Assembly: GCA_024684085.1 (NCBI GenBank)
Contig: JAIKXM010000021.1
Span: 1-64,000 of the forward strand
Reading direction: 5' to 3'
DNA length: 64,000 bases
From: Lachnospiraceae bacterium
Lineage (GTDB): Bacteria > Bacillota > Clostridia > Lachnospirales > Lachnospiraceae
Under the pieces are notes generated by a model. That model ran no database searches and had not been told where the DNA came from. It saw nothing but the letters and a program-made list of their open reading frames with translations. The stretch's first letter is position 1. Every line of letters starts with the position of its first letter. A program made the translations under genes and the position numbers. Below, piece by piece: positions 1 through 6,870 of this stretch.

Positions 1-124
1 TATGCAACATCGTGCTTGCACGGAATGTTGCATATTTGGCGACTGTAGGACACCGAAAAGCGAAAGCTTTGAGGTGGACAACAGCGTTGTCATCGAGTAG
101 GGGAGGTAAGCCCCTACTCGATAG
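1..124 (+). repeat. Dispersed repeat encoding a hairpin-rich RNA, copy 1
   Basis: About 124 bp that recur with high identity at 24624-24747. The copy begins with a perfect 10-bp stem (1-10 with 25-34) enclosing a 4-bp stem with a CTTG tetraloop. Then come a 5-bp stem with a GAAA loop, a 6-bp stem (GACAAC/GTTGTC) and a perfect 12-bp hairpin ending near 122. Between copies, pair 12-21 changes from G-C to A-T, which keeps the stem. A 32-codon frame from position 2 is open but has more amino-acid-changing than silent differences, so RNA or DNA structure is the better reading. The copy may extend beyond the window edge. It abuts a MITE-like half-element. Confidence 0.7.
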
Positions 125-172
125 AATATATTTCCTTTAGCTATTCACATTAACACAAGTTTGAACAGTAAC
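124..172. repeat. MITE-like palindromic repeat, right half only (copy A)
   Basis: Matches the right end of the complete elements at 9709-9893 and 44788-44972: a sequence near TATATTTCCT, then a TATTCAC block, ending in TGAACAGTAAC. The left half is absent. It directly follows the structured repeat and precedes the tRNA promoter. Confidence 0.65.
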
Positions 173-209
173 GTCTGCAAAAATGTTTTGATTTTTTTAT
201 AAAAAGGTG

Positions 210-238
210 TTGACAGTAATCTGTAAATATAGTAATAT
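210..238 (+). promoter_or_regulatory. Promoter of tRNA-Gly
   Basis: Perfect -35 TTGACA (210-215), 17-bp spacer, -10 TAATAT (233-238). Transcription would start about 25 bp before the tRNA 5' end. Confidence 0.7.
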
Positions 239-269
239 AATCAAGTCGGCTGACACAAGTCGACAACAT

Positions 270-342
270 GCGCGAGTGGCTCAGTTGGTGGAGCACGACC
301 TTGCCAAGGTCGGGGTCGCGGGTTCGAGTCCCGTCTCGCGCT
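270..342 (+). tRNA. tRNA-Gly (anticodon GCC)
   Basis: A 73-nt cloverleaf can be drawn by eye: acceptor stem GCGCGAG/CTCGCGC, D stem GCTC/GAGC, anticodon stem CGACC/GGTCG with loop TTGCCAA (anticodon GCC), T stem GCGGG/CCCGT with loop TTCGAGT, and discriminator T. CCA is not encoded. It has its own promoter and terminator, so it is a single-gene transcript. tRNA 3' ends are common integration sites, and the DNA to its right is accessory in character, but I found no duplicate of the tRNA 3' end that would mark an attachment site. Confidence 0.95.
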
Positions 343-353
343 CTTAGGAAATG

Positions 354-386
354 CCGTAAACTCAAGGGTTTACGGTTATTTTTTTG
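354..386 (+). terminator. Intrinsic terminator of tRNA-Gly
   Basis: Stem CCGTAAAC/GTTTACGG (354-375) followed by a T-rich tract with seven consecutive T's. Between here and 570 I see no gene, only two short palindromes (516-534 and 547-558). Confidence 0.85.
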
Positions 387-571
387 TGTTCAACGGAGTT
401 CAATTATTATGAAGCCTATAAAATACCTGCTTGTCTGCCTGAGAATAGAGAAAAGTCCTCATACCTGTTTTACTGATTAGACGGGATTATTATAGGTATA
501 TTTGATCTTACGGCCATTAAACGCGTCGTTTAATAATTTTGTTAACGGTTTTAAAACCACTATGATAACGG

Positions 572-602
572 CAAAAAAACTGCCGCATATAAATGCGGCA
601 GC
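572..602 (-). terminator. Terminator of the NAD-salvage operon
   Basis: On the minus strand a 9-bp stem CTGCCGCAT/ATGCGGCAG with a TTAT loop is followed by seven T's. It overlaps the end of the pnuC-like gene region and ends the leftward operon. Confidence 0.85.
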
Positions 603-606
603 TAAA

Positions 607-1386
607 TCACTCGTTAGTCTTATTTTTCTTAGCTAAGATGCTCCAGTTTCGTATCCCGATAAGAGCCTCGACTAAATATATACCCTTTTTAGTCACATAT
701 ACCGGATCTTTTTTAAGGGCATATTGTGCTACGGCTATGACATCCGTTATGATCCACCAGATGTATTGTTCCTTATATCGTAATAACTCCAAGATGGAAG
801 CGACTATCCCTATGGCAAAGATCATGGAATCCAACCACTTCATTATCGTTACGTTCCACCCAAACTGCGTGGCAAACTTCATCCACGTATCTCCCGCAAG
901 GAAGGACAGGACAAAATGAACGAAGATTGTTATGGCTATGATACTAACGGTCACTAGAACGTGTTGCCATATATTTAGTTTCTTGGATTTAGCAAGAAGC
1001 TTATCGTCGTCATCCTTATGCCTATACCATCCAACCCAGGATATGATATTAAGCGGGAAATATACTATGGTCTCTAACCAGAATGTTGCCCATATACCAA
1101 AATAAGCAAGGTAGATGATAAATACCGTGGTATTTATTATGGCAAAAGGGAAGTTCATCCTGTTTGCTTTTGCCGTTAAGAATACGCATAAGATACCGCA
1201 AAGGCCGGATATAAAGTTTATTATGGCAAGCCATCTTGGTGTATCTTCCTGAGGTATTATGGCATAATAGGTTGCTATAACAAACATTATCACGCACATT
1301 ACTATCTCATACCACTTAAGGCTCTTACAGGCCGTTATCATCTTTTTAATTATATTTAATTTATCATCATTTTTTATACCATCCAT
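607..1386 (-). CDS. pnuC: PnuC-type nicotinamide riboside/mononucleotide transporter
   Basis: 259 residues with about seven or eight hydrophobic segments. The PnuC family imports nicotinamide riboside (or NMN) across the inner membrane by facilitated diffusion. The core of the family is recognisable: a stretch near residue 60 containing GLCGILCVFLTAKANR, then the aromatic WLETIVYFPLN segment and a WVGWYRHK segment. It is the last gene of the leftward operon; its ATG overlaps the end of the adenylyltransferase gene by 13 bp, which implies translational coupling. The context with an NMN adenylyltransferase and a Nudix regulator supports a role in scavenging NAD precursors. The exact substrate cannot be told from sequence alone. 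Confidence 0.9.
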   Translation of the reverse strand: MDGIKNDDKLNIIKKMITACKSLKWYEIVMCVIMFVIATYYAIIPQEDTPRWLAIINFISGLCGILCVFLTAKANRMNFPFAIINTTVFIIYLAYFGIWATFWLETIVYFPLNIISWVGWYRHKDDDDKLLAKSKKLNIWQHVLVTVSIIAITIFVHFVLSFLAGDTWMKFATQFGWNVTIMKWLDSMIFAIGIVASILELLRYKEQYIWWIITDVIAVAQYALKKDPVYVTKKGIYLVEALIGIRNWSILAKKNKTNE

Positions 1387-1862
1387 TTTTCTTTCTCCTC
1401 TAATAACTTCATGGCCCGTATCAAAGTTCCGCTTATGGGGTAGTTAACCCTCTTTTCATCAACTATTACATGCGTGGCTTCGGGATATGCTTTAGAAAAG
1501 TATTCCCCGTATGAAGGCTCACTAGAATATACATAGTCCATATGTGGCACGTGCTCTCTTACAAGCGGGGTTTCTAAGTTCCAATCATTTATGCCCTCTT
1601 TTGTCCTGCAAAAAGCATCGTCGATTATATAAAAAGAGACATTATCATAAAGTGAACATACCCGCTCTAATTGTTTTATCCTGTTTTCTACCTTTAGTTC
1701 TGCTTCATCATGTTCTTTTAATATCTCTAGTTCCTCGTCACTGTTTATGAACATGATGACAACAACCCTATCGCATTGCTTTGATGCTACGTCTATGCAA
1801 TACAGATGCCCTTTATGAAGCGGCATGAACTTACCGCCGAAAAATCCTGATATCTTACTCAT
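1374..1862 (-). CDS. Nicotinamide-nucleotide adenylyltransferase (NadR-like, single domain)
   Basis: 162 residues of the nucleotidyltransferase alpha/beta phosphodiesterase superfamily. The N-terminal GGKFMPLHKGH is the (H/T)xGH signature and the C-terminal ISGTLIR is the second ATP-binding motif, as in the NMN adenylyltransferase domain of NadR. It would join NMN and ATP to give NAD. It lacks both the helix-turn-helix and the ribosylnicotinamide kinase domains of enterobacterial NadR, so any NR kinase must be elsewhere. The frame is open for 22 codons further upstream, but the ATG at 1862 is preferred: GGAG sits 9 bp before it, and it gives a normal 8-bp overlap with the Nudix gene. The middle gene of a three-gene operon. 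Confidence 0.85.
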   Translation of the reverse strand: MSKISGFFGGKFMPLHKGHLYCIDVASKQCDRVVVIMFINSDEELEILKEHDEAELKVENRIKQLERVCSLYDNVSFYIIDDAFCRTKEGINDWNLETPLVREHVPHMDYVYSSEPSYGEYFSKAYPEATHVIVDEKRVNYPISGTLIRAMKLLEEKEKWMV

Positions 1863-2622
1863 AGAAGTCATCTCCGATAAATTTATAAAGTTTTGCAGGC
1901 TTACCTTTTGATACGATGGTCTTATCAAGTTCTATGACCTTTTTCGTATTAACATAGTCTCTTATAAATGATTTCCTGAAATTCGGAAGGTCAAGGGATT
2001 TGTTCTTAATGGTCTCATGTATCTTTTTAAGTTCTGATATCATAAATTCATCTTTATCTTTTAAAAGGTTAAAGGCATCATCTTCATAATCTATCCTGTT
2101 CCTCAGCCTTTTTATAGCCATACGGATCACATCAGCATGATCAAAAGCAAGATCTTTTTCTCGTATCGTTATATCCCCGTTAGAAAAGACCATACCGGAA
2201 ACGTCATAACTTATCTCAAATATCTCCGCGTCTTGTGCATCATCCCCGGCATGAACCTTTAACTTATGCTTAGGGATAAGAACCATATATGAAACAGATA
2301 TGACCGTTGTTCTTGGATCCCTATTAAGATCCCCAAAGGTATATAGCTGATTAAAGAAAGCATCTTCTATTCCTGTTTCTTCCTTTAGTTCCCTTTTGGC
2401 ACAATCATCTATGGATTCTTTTCCTGTATGTATGAAGCCACCGGGCAGCGCCCATTTATCCTTATAGGGAAACTGCCCTCTCTTTATAAGTAAGATGCTT
2501 AACTTATTTAACTCATTAAGAGTAAAGACTGCGATATCCGTTGTAACGGAAGGTCTTTCGTATTTAGAAGCATCGTATTTATCTAAAAATTCTCTTTCTT
2601 CTTTTGAACACTGATAAGGCAT
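1855..2622 (-). CDS. Nudix-family regulator, NrtR-like (NAD metabolism)
   Basis: 255 residues. Residues about 25-150 form a Nudix domain with an intact Nudix box: G-x5-E-x7-REL-x-EE-x-GI in the segment starting GFIHTGKES. The C-terminal 90 or so residues are charged and end in a likely winged-helix region. This is the architecture of NrtR-type regulators, in which a Nudix domain senses ADP-ribose or related NAD metabolites and the C-terminal domain binds DNA. Because the box is intact the protein may also hydrolyse its ligand. It is the first gene of the NAD-salvage operon, and a palindrome lies inside its promoter, consistent with autoregulation. The alternative is a plain ADP-ribose pyrophosphatase. 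Confidence 0.8.
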   Translation of the reverse strand: MPYQCSKEEREFLDKYDASKYERPSVTTDIAVFTLNELNKLSILLIKRGQFPYKDKWALPGGFIHTGKESIDDCAKRELKEETGIEDAFFNQLYTFGDLNRDPRTTVISVSYMVLIPKHKLKVHAGDDAQDAEIFEISYDVSGMVFSNGDITIREKDLAFDHADVIRMAIKRLRNRIDYEDDAFNLLKDKDEFMISELKKIHETIKNKSLDLPNFRKSFIRDYVNTKKVIELDKTIVSKGKPAKLYKFIGDDFYE

Positions 2623-2663
2623 CTTGTTACTCCTTTTGAGTTGTGGTTTTATTTACTATGATT

Positions 2664-2692
2664 ATAATAGTACAATGTACCATTTATGTCAA
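2664..2692 (-). promoter_or_regulatory. Promoter of the NAD-salvage operon with embedded palindromic operator
   Basis: On the minus strand: -35 TTGACA (2692-2687), exactly 17 bp, -10 TATTAT (2669-2664). The inner part of the spacer is the palindrome GTACATTGTAC (2670-2680), so a bound repressor would block RNA polymerase. A GGAG-type site precedes the ATG at 2622. Confidence 0.75.
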
Positions 2693-2699
2693 GGGGTGT

Positions 2700-3080
2700 A
2701 ATATGTTATAACCCTAAGCCCGGGTTTTTTTATAAATTAGATATAGAAAGTAAGCACGTAAAAAACTTCCAACCATGTTTATACCTGTGTTCAGGCGTGT
2801 GTTTTAGAAAGGACCTTGCCACCGCATCTTTCAATCCTCGACAAGTCGCAAAACCAGGATATGTACGGTTATTTCGAGTCTGTAGACACTATGAAACAAA
2901 AACAAACAACCAAACTACTTTACCACGTATTCTGTTTGAAGGTACAAGGCGTTGCCTTATGGTGTAATAATATCAGCAGTTAAGACCATTACCCCCCCTT
3001 TGAATCAGCATTCCAATTATGCGATGAATTTTAAGTAAAATTCAATGACGAAAACAACGTATTATGGTATGCTCTATTTA
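2700..3080. other. Intergenic region between the NAD operon and the toxin-antitoxin pair
   Basis: About 380 bp with no gene I can support. A weak plus-strand terminator-like hairpin (AACCC/GGGTT then seven T's) lies at 2710-2731. Plus-strand frames are open at 2686-2967 and, in another phase, at about 2755-2980, but neither has a ribosome site or a recognisable family. It may be an eroded gene. Confidence 0.4.
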
Positions 3081-3093
3081 GGAGGATAAAAAT

Positions 3094-3339
3094 ATGCCAA
3101 ATATAGTACCTGTTTCAGATTTAAGAAATTATAATGCTGTTATCAGTCAGGTTTCCTATGGTAATCCGGTTTATCTGACCAAGAACGGTAGAGGTGATTG
3201 TGCGCTTATCGATATCAAGGAACTCGATGAGCTTCGAGCTATCAAGAGTTTGTTTTCCGAATTGGAAAAAGGAGAAATGTCCGCCAGAAAAGAGGGCTGG
3301 ATTTCATTAGAAGATGCTGAAAAGAGTTTGGGATTATGA
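3094..3339 (+). CDS. Phd/YefM-family antitoxin
   Basis: 81 residues. The N-terminal PNIVPVSDLRNYNAVISQV is the typical Phd/YefM DNA-binding fold (short, Val/Ser/Asp-Leu-Arg opening), and the C-terminal part is acidic and probably wraps the toxin. AGGAGG lies 8 bp before the ATG at 3094. Its stop overlaps the toxin start by 4 bp (ATGA), the classic arrangement that keeps antitoxin ahead of toxin. It would repress its own promoter and neutralise the product of the next gene. Confidence 0.85.
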   Translation: MPNIVPVSDLRNYNAVISQVSYGNPVYLTKNGRGDCALIDIKELDELRAIKSLFSELEKGEMSARKEGWISLEDAEKSLGL

Positions 3340-3683
3340 GAAAGATTGAAATCACACCCGAGGCATTAAACGATCTTGGCGCAATAAAGGAATATCTTGA
3401 CTCAGAATATGGTCAAAAAAAAGAGAAAGAAATCCTTAAATCCATATTAAAGGACATCAGGCGATTAGAAAAGTACCCCCAAACTGACATCAAATTATTT
3501 GAACGCTTCGGAATAGAAACAGATTATAAGTGTATATACACAAATCAGAATTATGTGTTCTACAGGCTTGAAAATAGCACTATCAGGATCATTCGTATAT
3601 TGAGCAACAAAAGAGATTTTTTATACGTTTTATTTGGAACAAGAATGAACTCTGAAGAATCGGAAGAATACTGGGAAGAATAG
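3336..3683 (+). CDS. RelE/ParE-family toxin
   Basis: 115 residues. It opens with a ParE-like segment (MRKIEITPEALNDLGAIKEYL) with two predicted helices, then a beta-sheet core containing YKCIYTNQNYVFYR and a terminal RIIRILSNKRDFLYVLFG strand-helix that matches RelE/ParE toxins. Family members either cleave mRNA at the ribosome or poison gyrase; which applies here cannot be told. Translationally coupled to the antitoxin. A short acidic tail follows the usual end of the domain. Confidence 0.85.
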   Translation: MRKIEITPEALNDLGAIKEYLDSEYGQKKEKEILKSILKDIRRLEKYPQTDIKLFERFGIETDYKCIYTNQNYVFYRLENSTIRIIRILSNKRDFLYVLFGTRMNSEESEEYWEE

Positions 3684-3729
3684 AAGTGTTACAAACATTG
3701 AAAATACGCAATTTAGGGGGTATTAGAGT

Positions 3730-4072
3730 ATGAATATAAGAATATATCAGTGTAATAAACCAAAAGAAATACATATAATTTCTCCCGATGATCTTCAGTG
3801 GGACTATTCGCCTATGCAGTTTTGTATTGTAAATAATTATAAAGATCTCTATTTTAAAGAACTTCCCAGATTTTCCGGTACAACGCCTTATGCAATACCG
3901 GGGGGAAAACAAACCTGTTCGTGAATACAATGGTATAGACAGGGAGCCTGACGAGTACACACCTGAGAATTTTGATGAGTATTCAGAAAGTGAAGTATTA
4001 GAATATTATCATCAATTGGATGATACAAACCTCGAGCTGATATTCTATAGGGTGTCGGGATATGAGCTATAA
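3730..4072 (+). pseudogene. Orphan gene broken by a +1 frameshift in a G6A4 run
   Basis: A good start at 3730 (preceded by a G-rich site, GGGGG then TATTAGAGT) opens a frame that stops at 3924. A second frame open at 3890-4072 continues it in the next phase. Reading one G fewer in the run CCGGGGGGAAAAC (about 3897-3908) gives a continuous 113-residue protein that passes through PGENKPVREYNG and ends in a Glu/Asp/Tyr-rich tail. Homopolymer sequencing error, a true inactivating mutation or slippage could all explain it. I do not recognise the family; a small acidic cytoplasmic protein. Confidence 0.55.
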
Positions 4073-4115
4073 TAATGGCTATAAACATGGTTTGTTTTAA
4101 AAGAGGTAATATAAG

Positions 4116-4445
4116 ATGATCAAGATGATAATAGAGATGGATAACGAAAAGATCAGCTTGTCAGATGCATATACAACGGATCAGATTAATTCGGCATTAG
4201 ATAGGATTTTTAAAAAAAGAGGAATGGATAGGGTTGATACAGATCGTGGTATTGAATATCTTGGCCATAATCTGAATACCGATTTTGCCCATTTTGGAAA
4301 GATAATGCTTGGACTTAAAGAGCAGAATTGGTTTATGGATAATGCTGTGACATGGCTCTATTGTAATAGTGATGATTCTGATGATCCGGATGATTTTGAC
4401 GAGGAGGATTTACTTGTTCACTATGGAAAGAAAGCAGTGGCGTGA
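4116..4445 (+). CDS. Small acidic hypothetical protein of mobile-element type
   Basis: 109 residues, no membrane segment. The opening MIKMIIEMDNEKI, the KRGMDRVDTDRGIEY middle and the LKEQNWFMDNAVTWLYCNSDD segment resemble small conserved clostridial proteins often found on integrative elements, but I cannot name a function. AGAGG lies about 10 bp before the ATG. It ends 8 bp before the VapD-like stub, suggesting the two once formed a pair. Confidence 0.6.
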   Translation: MIKMIIEMDNEKISLSDAYTTDQINSALDRIFKKRGMDRVDTDRGIEYLGHNLNTDFAHFGKIMLGLKEQNWFMDNAVTWLYCNSDDSDDPDDFDEEDLLVHYGKKAVA

Positions 4446-4453
4446 GGTAGTCG

Positions 4454-4516
4454 GTGGAAAGAAAACACTATAAGGCGATAAATTTCGATCTTGATACGAA
4501 AAAACTTCGTGATTGA
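4454..4516 (+). pseudogene. Stub of a VapD/Cas2-like endoribonuclease gene
   Basis: A GTG start at 4454 reads 20 residues (MERKHYKAINFDLDTKKLRD) and then stops. The KAINFDLDTKKLR opening is the first strand and helix of VapD-type Cas2-fold proteins, which normally run to about 90-150 residues. Everything after the first 20 residues is missing and is replaced by a terminator hairpin, so this is a truncated remnant. The family assignment rests on this short match only. Confidence 0.45.
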
Positions 4517-4539
4517 ATAAAATGTAATCCAAGTGGCAG

Positions 4540-4586
4540 AATATGACTAATCCGGAATCACATTCCGAATTAGTCATATTTTTTAT
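4540..4586. terminator. Strong terminator hairpin after the accessory cluster
   Basis: A stem of about 18 bp (ATATGACTAATCCGGAAT with its complement, one mismatch, 4540-4580) followed by six T's. It ends the rightward accessory transcript. Confidence 0.8.
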
Positions 4587-4610
4587 GTAATAGAAAGTGC
4601 TTCCTATTAC

Positions 4611-4670
4611 ACAAAAACGCTCTGCTAAGGATGCGCACTCGCGCGTAAGGCAGATGATGCTAAGGCATCC
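4611..4670. repeat. Dispersed intergenic repeat with a GCGCACTCGCGCG core, copy 1
   Basis: About 50-60 bp (ACAAAAACGCT..CTAAGGATGCGCACTCGCGCG..AAGGCAGATG) recur at 32269-32327 in the same orientation, each time in the spacer downstream of a terminator. Differences are a few substitutions and a small indel. Confidence 0.6.
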
Positions 4671-4783
4671 TCACCCAATGACATTTGTCATAACCGATCA
4701 GTGACATGTCTCACTGTATAAGCCGGATTGCATGGACTATTATAATGTCATAAGGATTAAGCACATTATAAAGGAGAGAAGAA

Positions 4784-5725
4784 ATGGCTCATAATGTAGT
4801 ATCAATTGAGAATTTGGTTAAGCGATATGGTGATAAGGTAGCAGTGGATCATTTTTCCCTTAATGTTGAGGAAGGTGAGATCCTTGGTCTGCTCGGGCCT
4901 AACGGTTCCGGTAAGACGACGACTATTAATTGTCTCCTGTCACTTTTAAAATATGACAAGGGTGTCATAAAAATCTTTGATAAGGAGATGAGGCCGGAGG
5001 CGTATGACATCAAAGCTGAGATCGGAGTTGTAATGCAGAATGTGGCAGTCATTGAGACTCTGAATGTATATGAGAACGTTGATTTTTTCTGCGGATTATA
5101 TATCAAGGACAGGGCTGTAAGAAGGCAGTATGTTGAAGAAGCTCTGGAGTTCACGGGGCTTGCCGAATACAAGAAGTATAAGCCCAAGAAGCTCTCGGGC
5201 GGTCTCTTAAGAAGACTTAATATAGCATGCGGGATCGCTCATAAGCCAAAGCTCATTATCTTTGACGAGCCTACCGTTGCGGTCGATCCTCAGAGCCGCA
5301 ATGCCATTCTTGAGGGCATCAGACAGATGAACAGGAACGGAGCAACGATCATCTATACATCACATTATATGGAAGAGGTTGAGGAACTCTGTACAAGGAT
5401 CGTGATCATGGATCGTGGCAAAAACGTGGCGAGCGGAACTTCGCAGGAACTCAAGGCTTCGCTTATCAATCGCGAGACTATAAGGGTGGCCATACCGGAC
5501 AGATCCGAGAAGCTGATCGCGGACATTAAAGAGATCAATCATGTATATAAGGTTAAGGAAGACGGCGAAGAGCTGATCATTAAGTGCGACGGCGGTGATC
5601 ACAATCTCGTTCATATCCTCAGTTACTTATCGGATAACAATATTCCGTTTGGCCGTGTATCGACCGAACTGCCCACATTGAATGATGTGTTCCTTGAGAT
5701 AACGGGAAAGGAGCTTAGAGACTGA
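4784..5725 (+). CDS. ABC transporter ATP-binding protein
   Basis: 313 residues. Walker A GPNGSGKT (38-45), Q-loop Q85, signature LSGGL (137-141), Walker B LIIFDEP (157-163), D-loop VAVDP (165-169) and switch His194. Two deviations: Leu replaces the usual Gln of LSGGQ, and VAVDP replaces VGLDP; both occur among ABC-2 export ATPases. Residues about 220-313 form the C-terminal extension typical of drug or lantibiotic exporters. GGAG precedes the ATG. Its stop shares a base with the permease start (TGATG), so the five genes 4784-9697 form one operon. It energises the two permeases that follow. Confidence 0.93.
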   Translation: MAHNVVSIENLVKRYGDKVAVDHFSLNVEEGEILGLLGPNGSGKTTTINCLLSLLKYDKGVIKIFDKEMRPEAYDIKAEIGVVMQNVAVIETLNVYENVDFFCGLYIKDRAVRRQYVEEALEFTGLAEYKKYKPKKLSGGLLRRLNIACGIAHKPKLIIFDEPTVAVDPQSRNAILEGIRQMNRNGATIIYTSHYMEEVEELCTRIVIMDRGKNVASGTSQELKASLINRETIRVAIPDRSEKLIADIKEINHVYKVKEDGEELIIKCDGGDHNLVHILSYLSDNNIPFGRVSTELPTLNDVFLEITGKELRD

Positions 5726-6870
5726 TGCTTGGTAGAGTCTATATTATTAAGTTGAAAGAGATCTTTCGAAACAAATATATAGTAGGTTGGAATTTTCTGT
5801 TTCCCGTAGTTCTGGGGACCGCTTTCTATTTGGGTTTTGGGAACCTGATCGCGGAAGACCCTGACAGTTTCACGACCATTGATGTTGGATATGTTAATAC
5901 CTCGAATGAAGATACATCCTTTTCACAGATGCTTGAGATCCTTTCCGAGGAAGGTGAAGGCCATGTGAAGACTCTTGAGAGATATGATTATGATTCTGAG
6001 GAAGAGGCGGTTGCTGCCATGAATAATGACGAGATCTCCGGAGTATATCTTGATAACGGGAGCGAGATCGAGACGATAGTTCCAAAGAATGGTTATGAAG
6101 CTACGGTTCTGAATCAGATAGTCCGAGTGTACCGGAACAGATCCGAGCTGCTTCAGACTGTCGCGACCGATCATCCGGAGAATCTTGAAAAAGTGATCGC
6201 AATGATGTCTGAGGATATCAATATAATGAAGAAGCACGATTTTGGTACGAACACCTCGGCTTTCCTTCAGTACTTTTATGCCCTGATCGCAATGGCATCT
6301 CTTTTCAGTTCATGGATCAGCACATCCATGCTTGAGAATATGTGCGCCAATATGTCTGAATGCGGCAAGAGGGTTGAGTGCGCACCGGCAAGTAAGATGA
6401 TATCTCTCTTTGCGGGCGTTTTGGCAGGTATGACACTTCAGTCACTTTCCAATGCGATAGTAGTTGTGTATTTACAGAAGGTGCTTGGCATCGATCTGGG
6501 TGCTCCGATGTGGAACGTCATCCTTATCTCTACGATCGGAAGCGGCCTCGGCATTTCGTCAGGTATCCTTATGGGAGCGATGATCAGATCCAAGAAACTT
6601 CTGTCGGTTATACCGATCGGTTTCTCAATGCTGTGTTCATTCTGCAGTGGACTTATGTGGGATCAGATCAGACAGATCATCGAAGCCAATGTTCCTATCC
6701 TTAACAGGATCAATCCTGCGGCGCTTTTGGTTGACTGCCTGTATATCAGAGCGACATACGGATTGACAGCGGAATACTATCGCGACGTGTATATTATGTG
6801 TGGAATGATCGTTGTGAGCTTATTCGTCAGCAGTATTCTATTGAGGAGGAGAAGATATGTCAGTATTTAA
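5725..6870 (+). CDS. ABC-2 type permease, first subunit
   Basis: 381 residues: one N-terminal membrane helix (about 20-40), a 150-residue extracytoplasmic acidic loop, then five hydrophobic segments (about 180-375) ending in RRRRYVSI. This is the ABC-2 (YhgE/DrrB/NodJ-like) permease plan used by antibiotic and peptide exporters. It starts on the last base of the ATPase stop codon and overlaps the next permease by 14 bp. It probably pairs with that permease to form a heterodimeric channel. The substrate is unknown. Confidence 0.88.
   Translation: MLGRVYIIKLKEIFRNKYIVGWNFLFPVVLGTAFYLGFGNLIAEDPDSFTTIDVGYVNTSNEDTSFSQMLEILSEEGEGHVKTLERYDYDSEEEAVAAMNNDEISGVYLDNGSEIETIVPKNGYEATVLNQIVRVYRNRSELLQTVATDHPENLEKVIAMMSEDINIMKKHDFGTNTSAFLQYFYALIAMASLFSSWISTSMLENMCANMSECGKRVECAPASKMISLFAGVLAGMTLQSLSNAIVVVYLQKVLGIDLGAPMWNVILISTIGSGLGISSGILMGAMIRSKKLLSVIPIGFSMLCSFCSGLMWDQIRQIIEANVPILNRINPAALLVDCLYIRATYGLTAEYYRDVYIMCGMIVVSLFVSSILLRRRRYVSI

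Noticed and set aside
2686-2967. Plus-strand frame of 93 codons upstream of the toxin-antitoxin pair
   Set aside because: No ribosome site, starts in the NAD promoter, and another phase over the same DNA looks equally protein-like, so neither can be supported.
270-4600. A complete integrative element at tRNA-Gly
   Set aside because: No integrase, relaxase or duplicated tRNA 3' end was found in the window, so only an accessory islet is supported.
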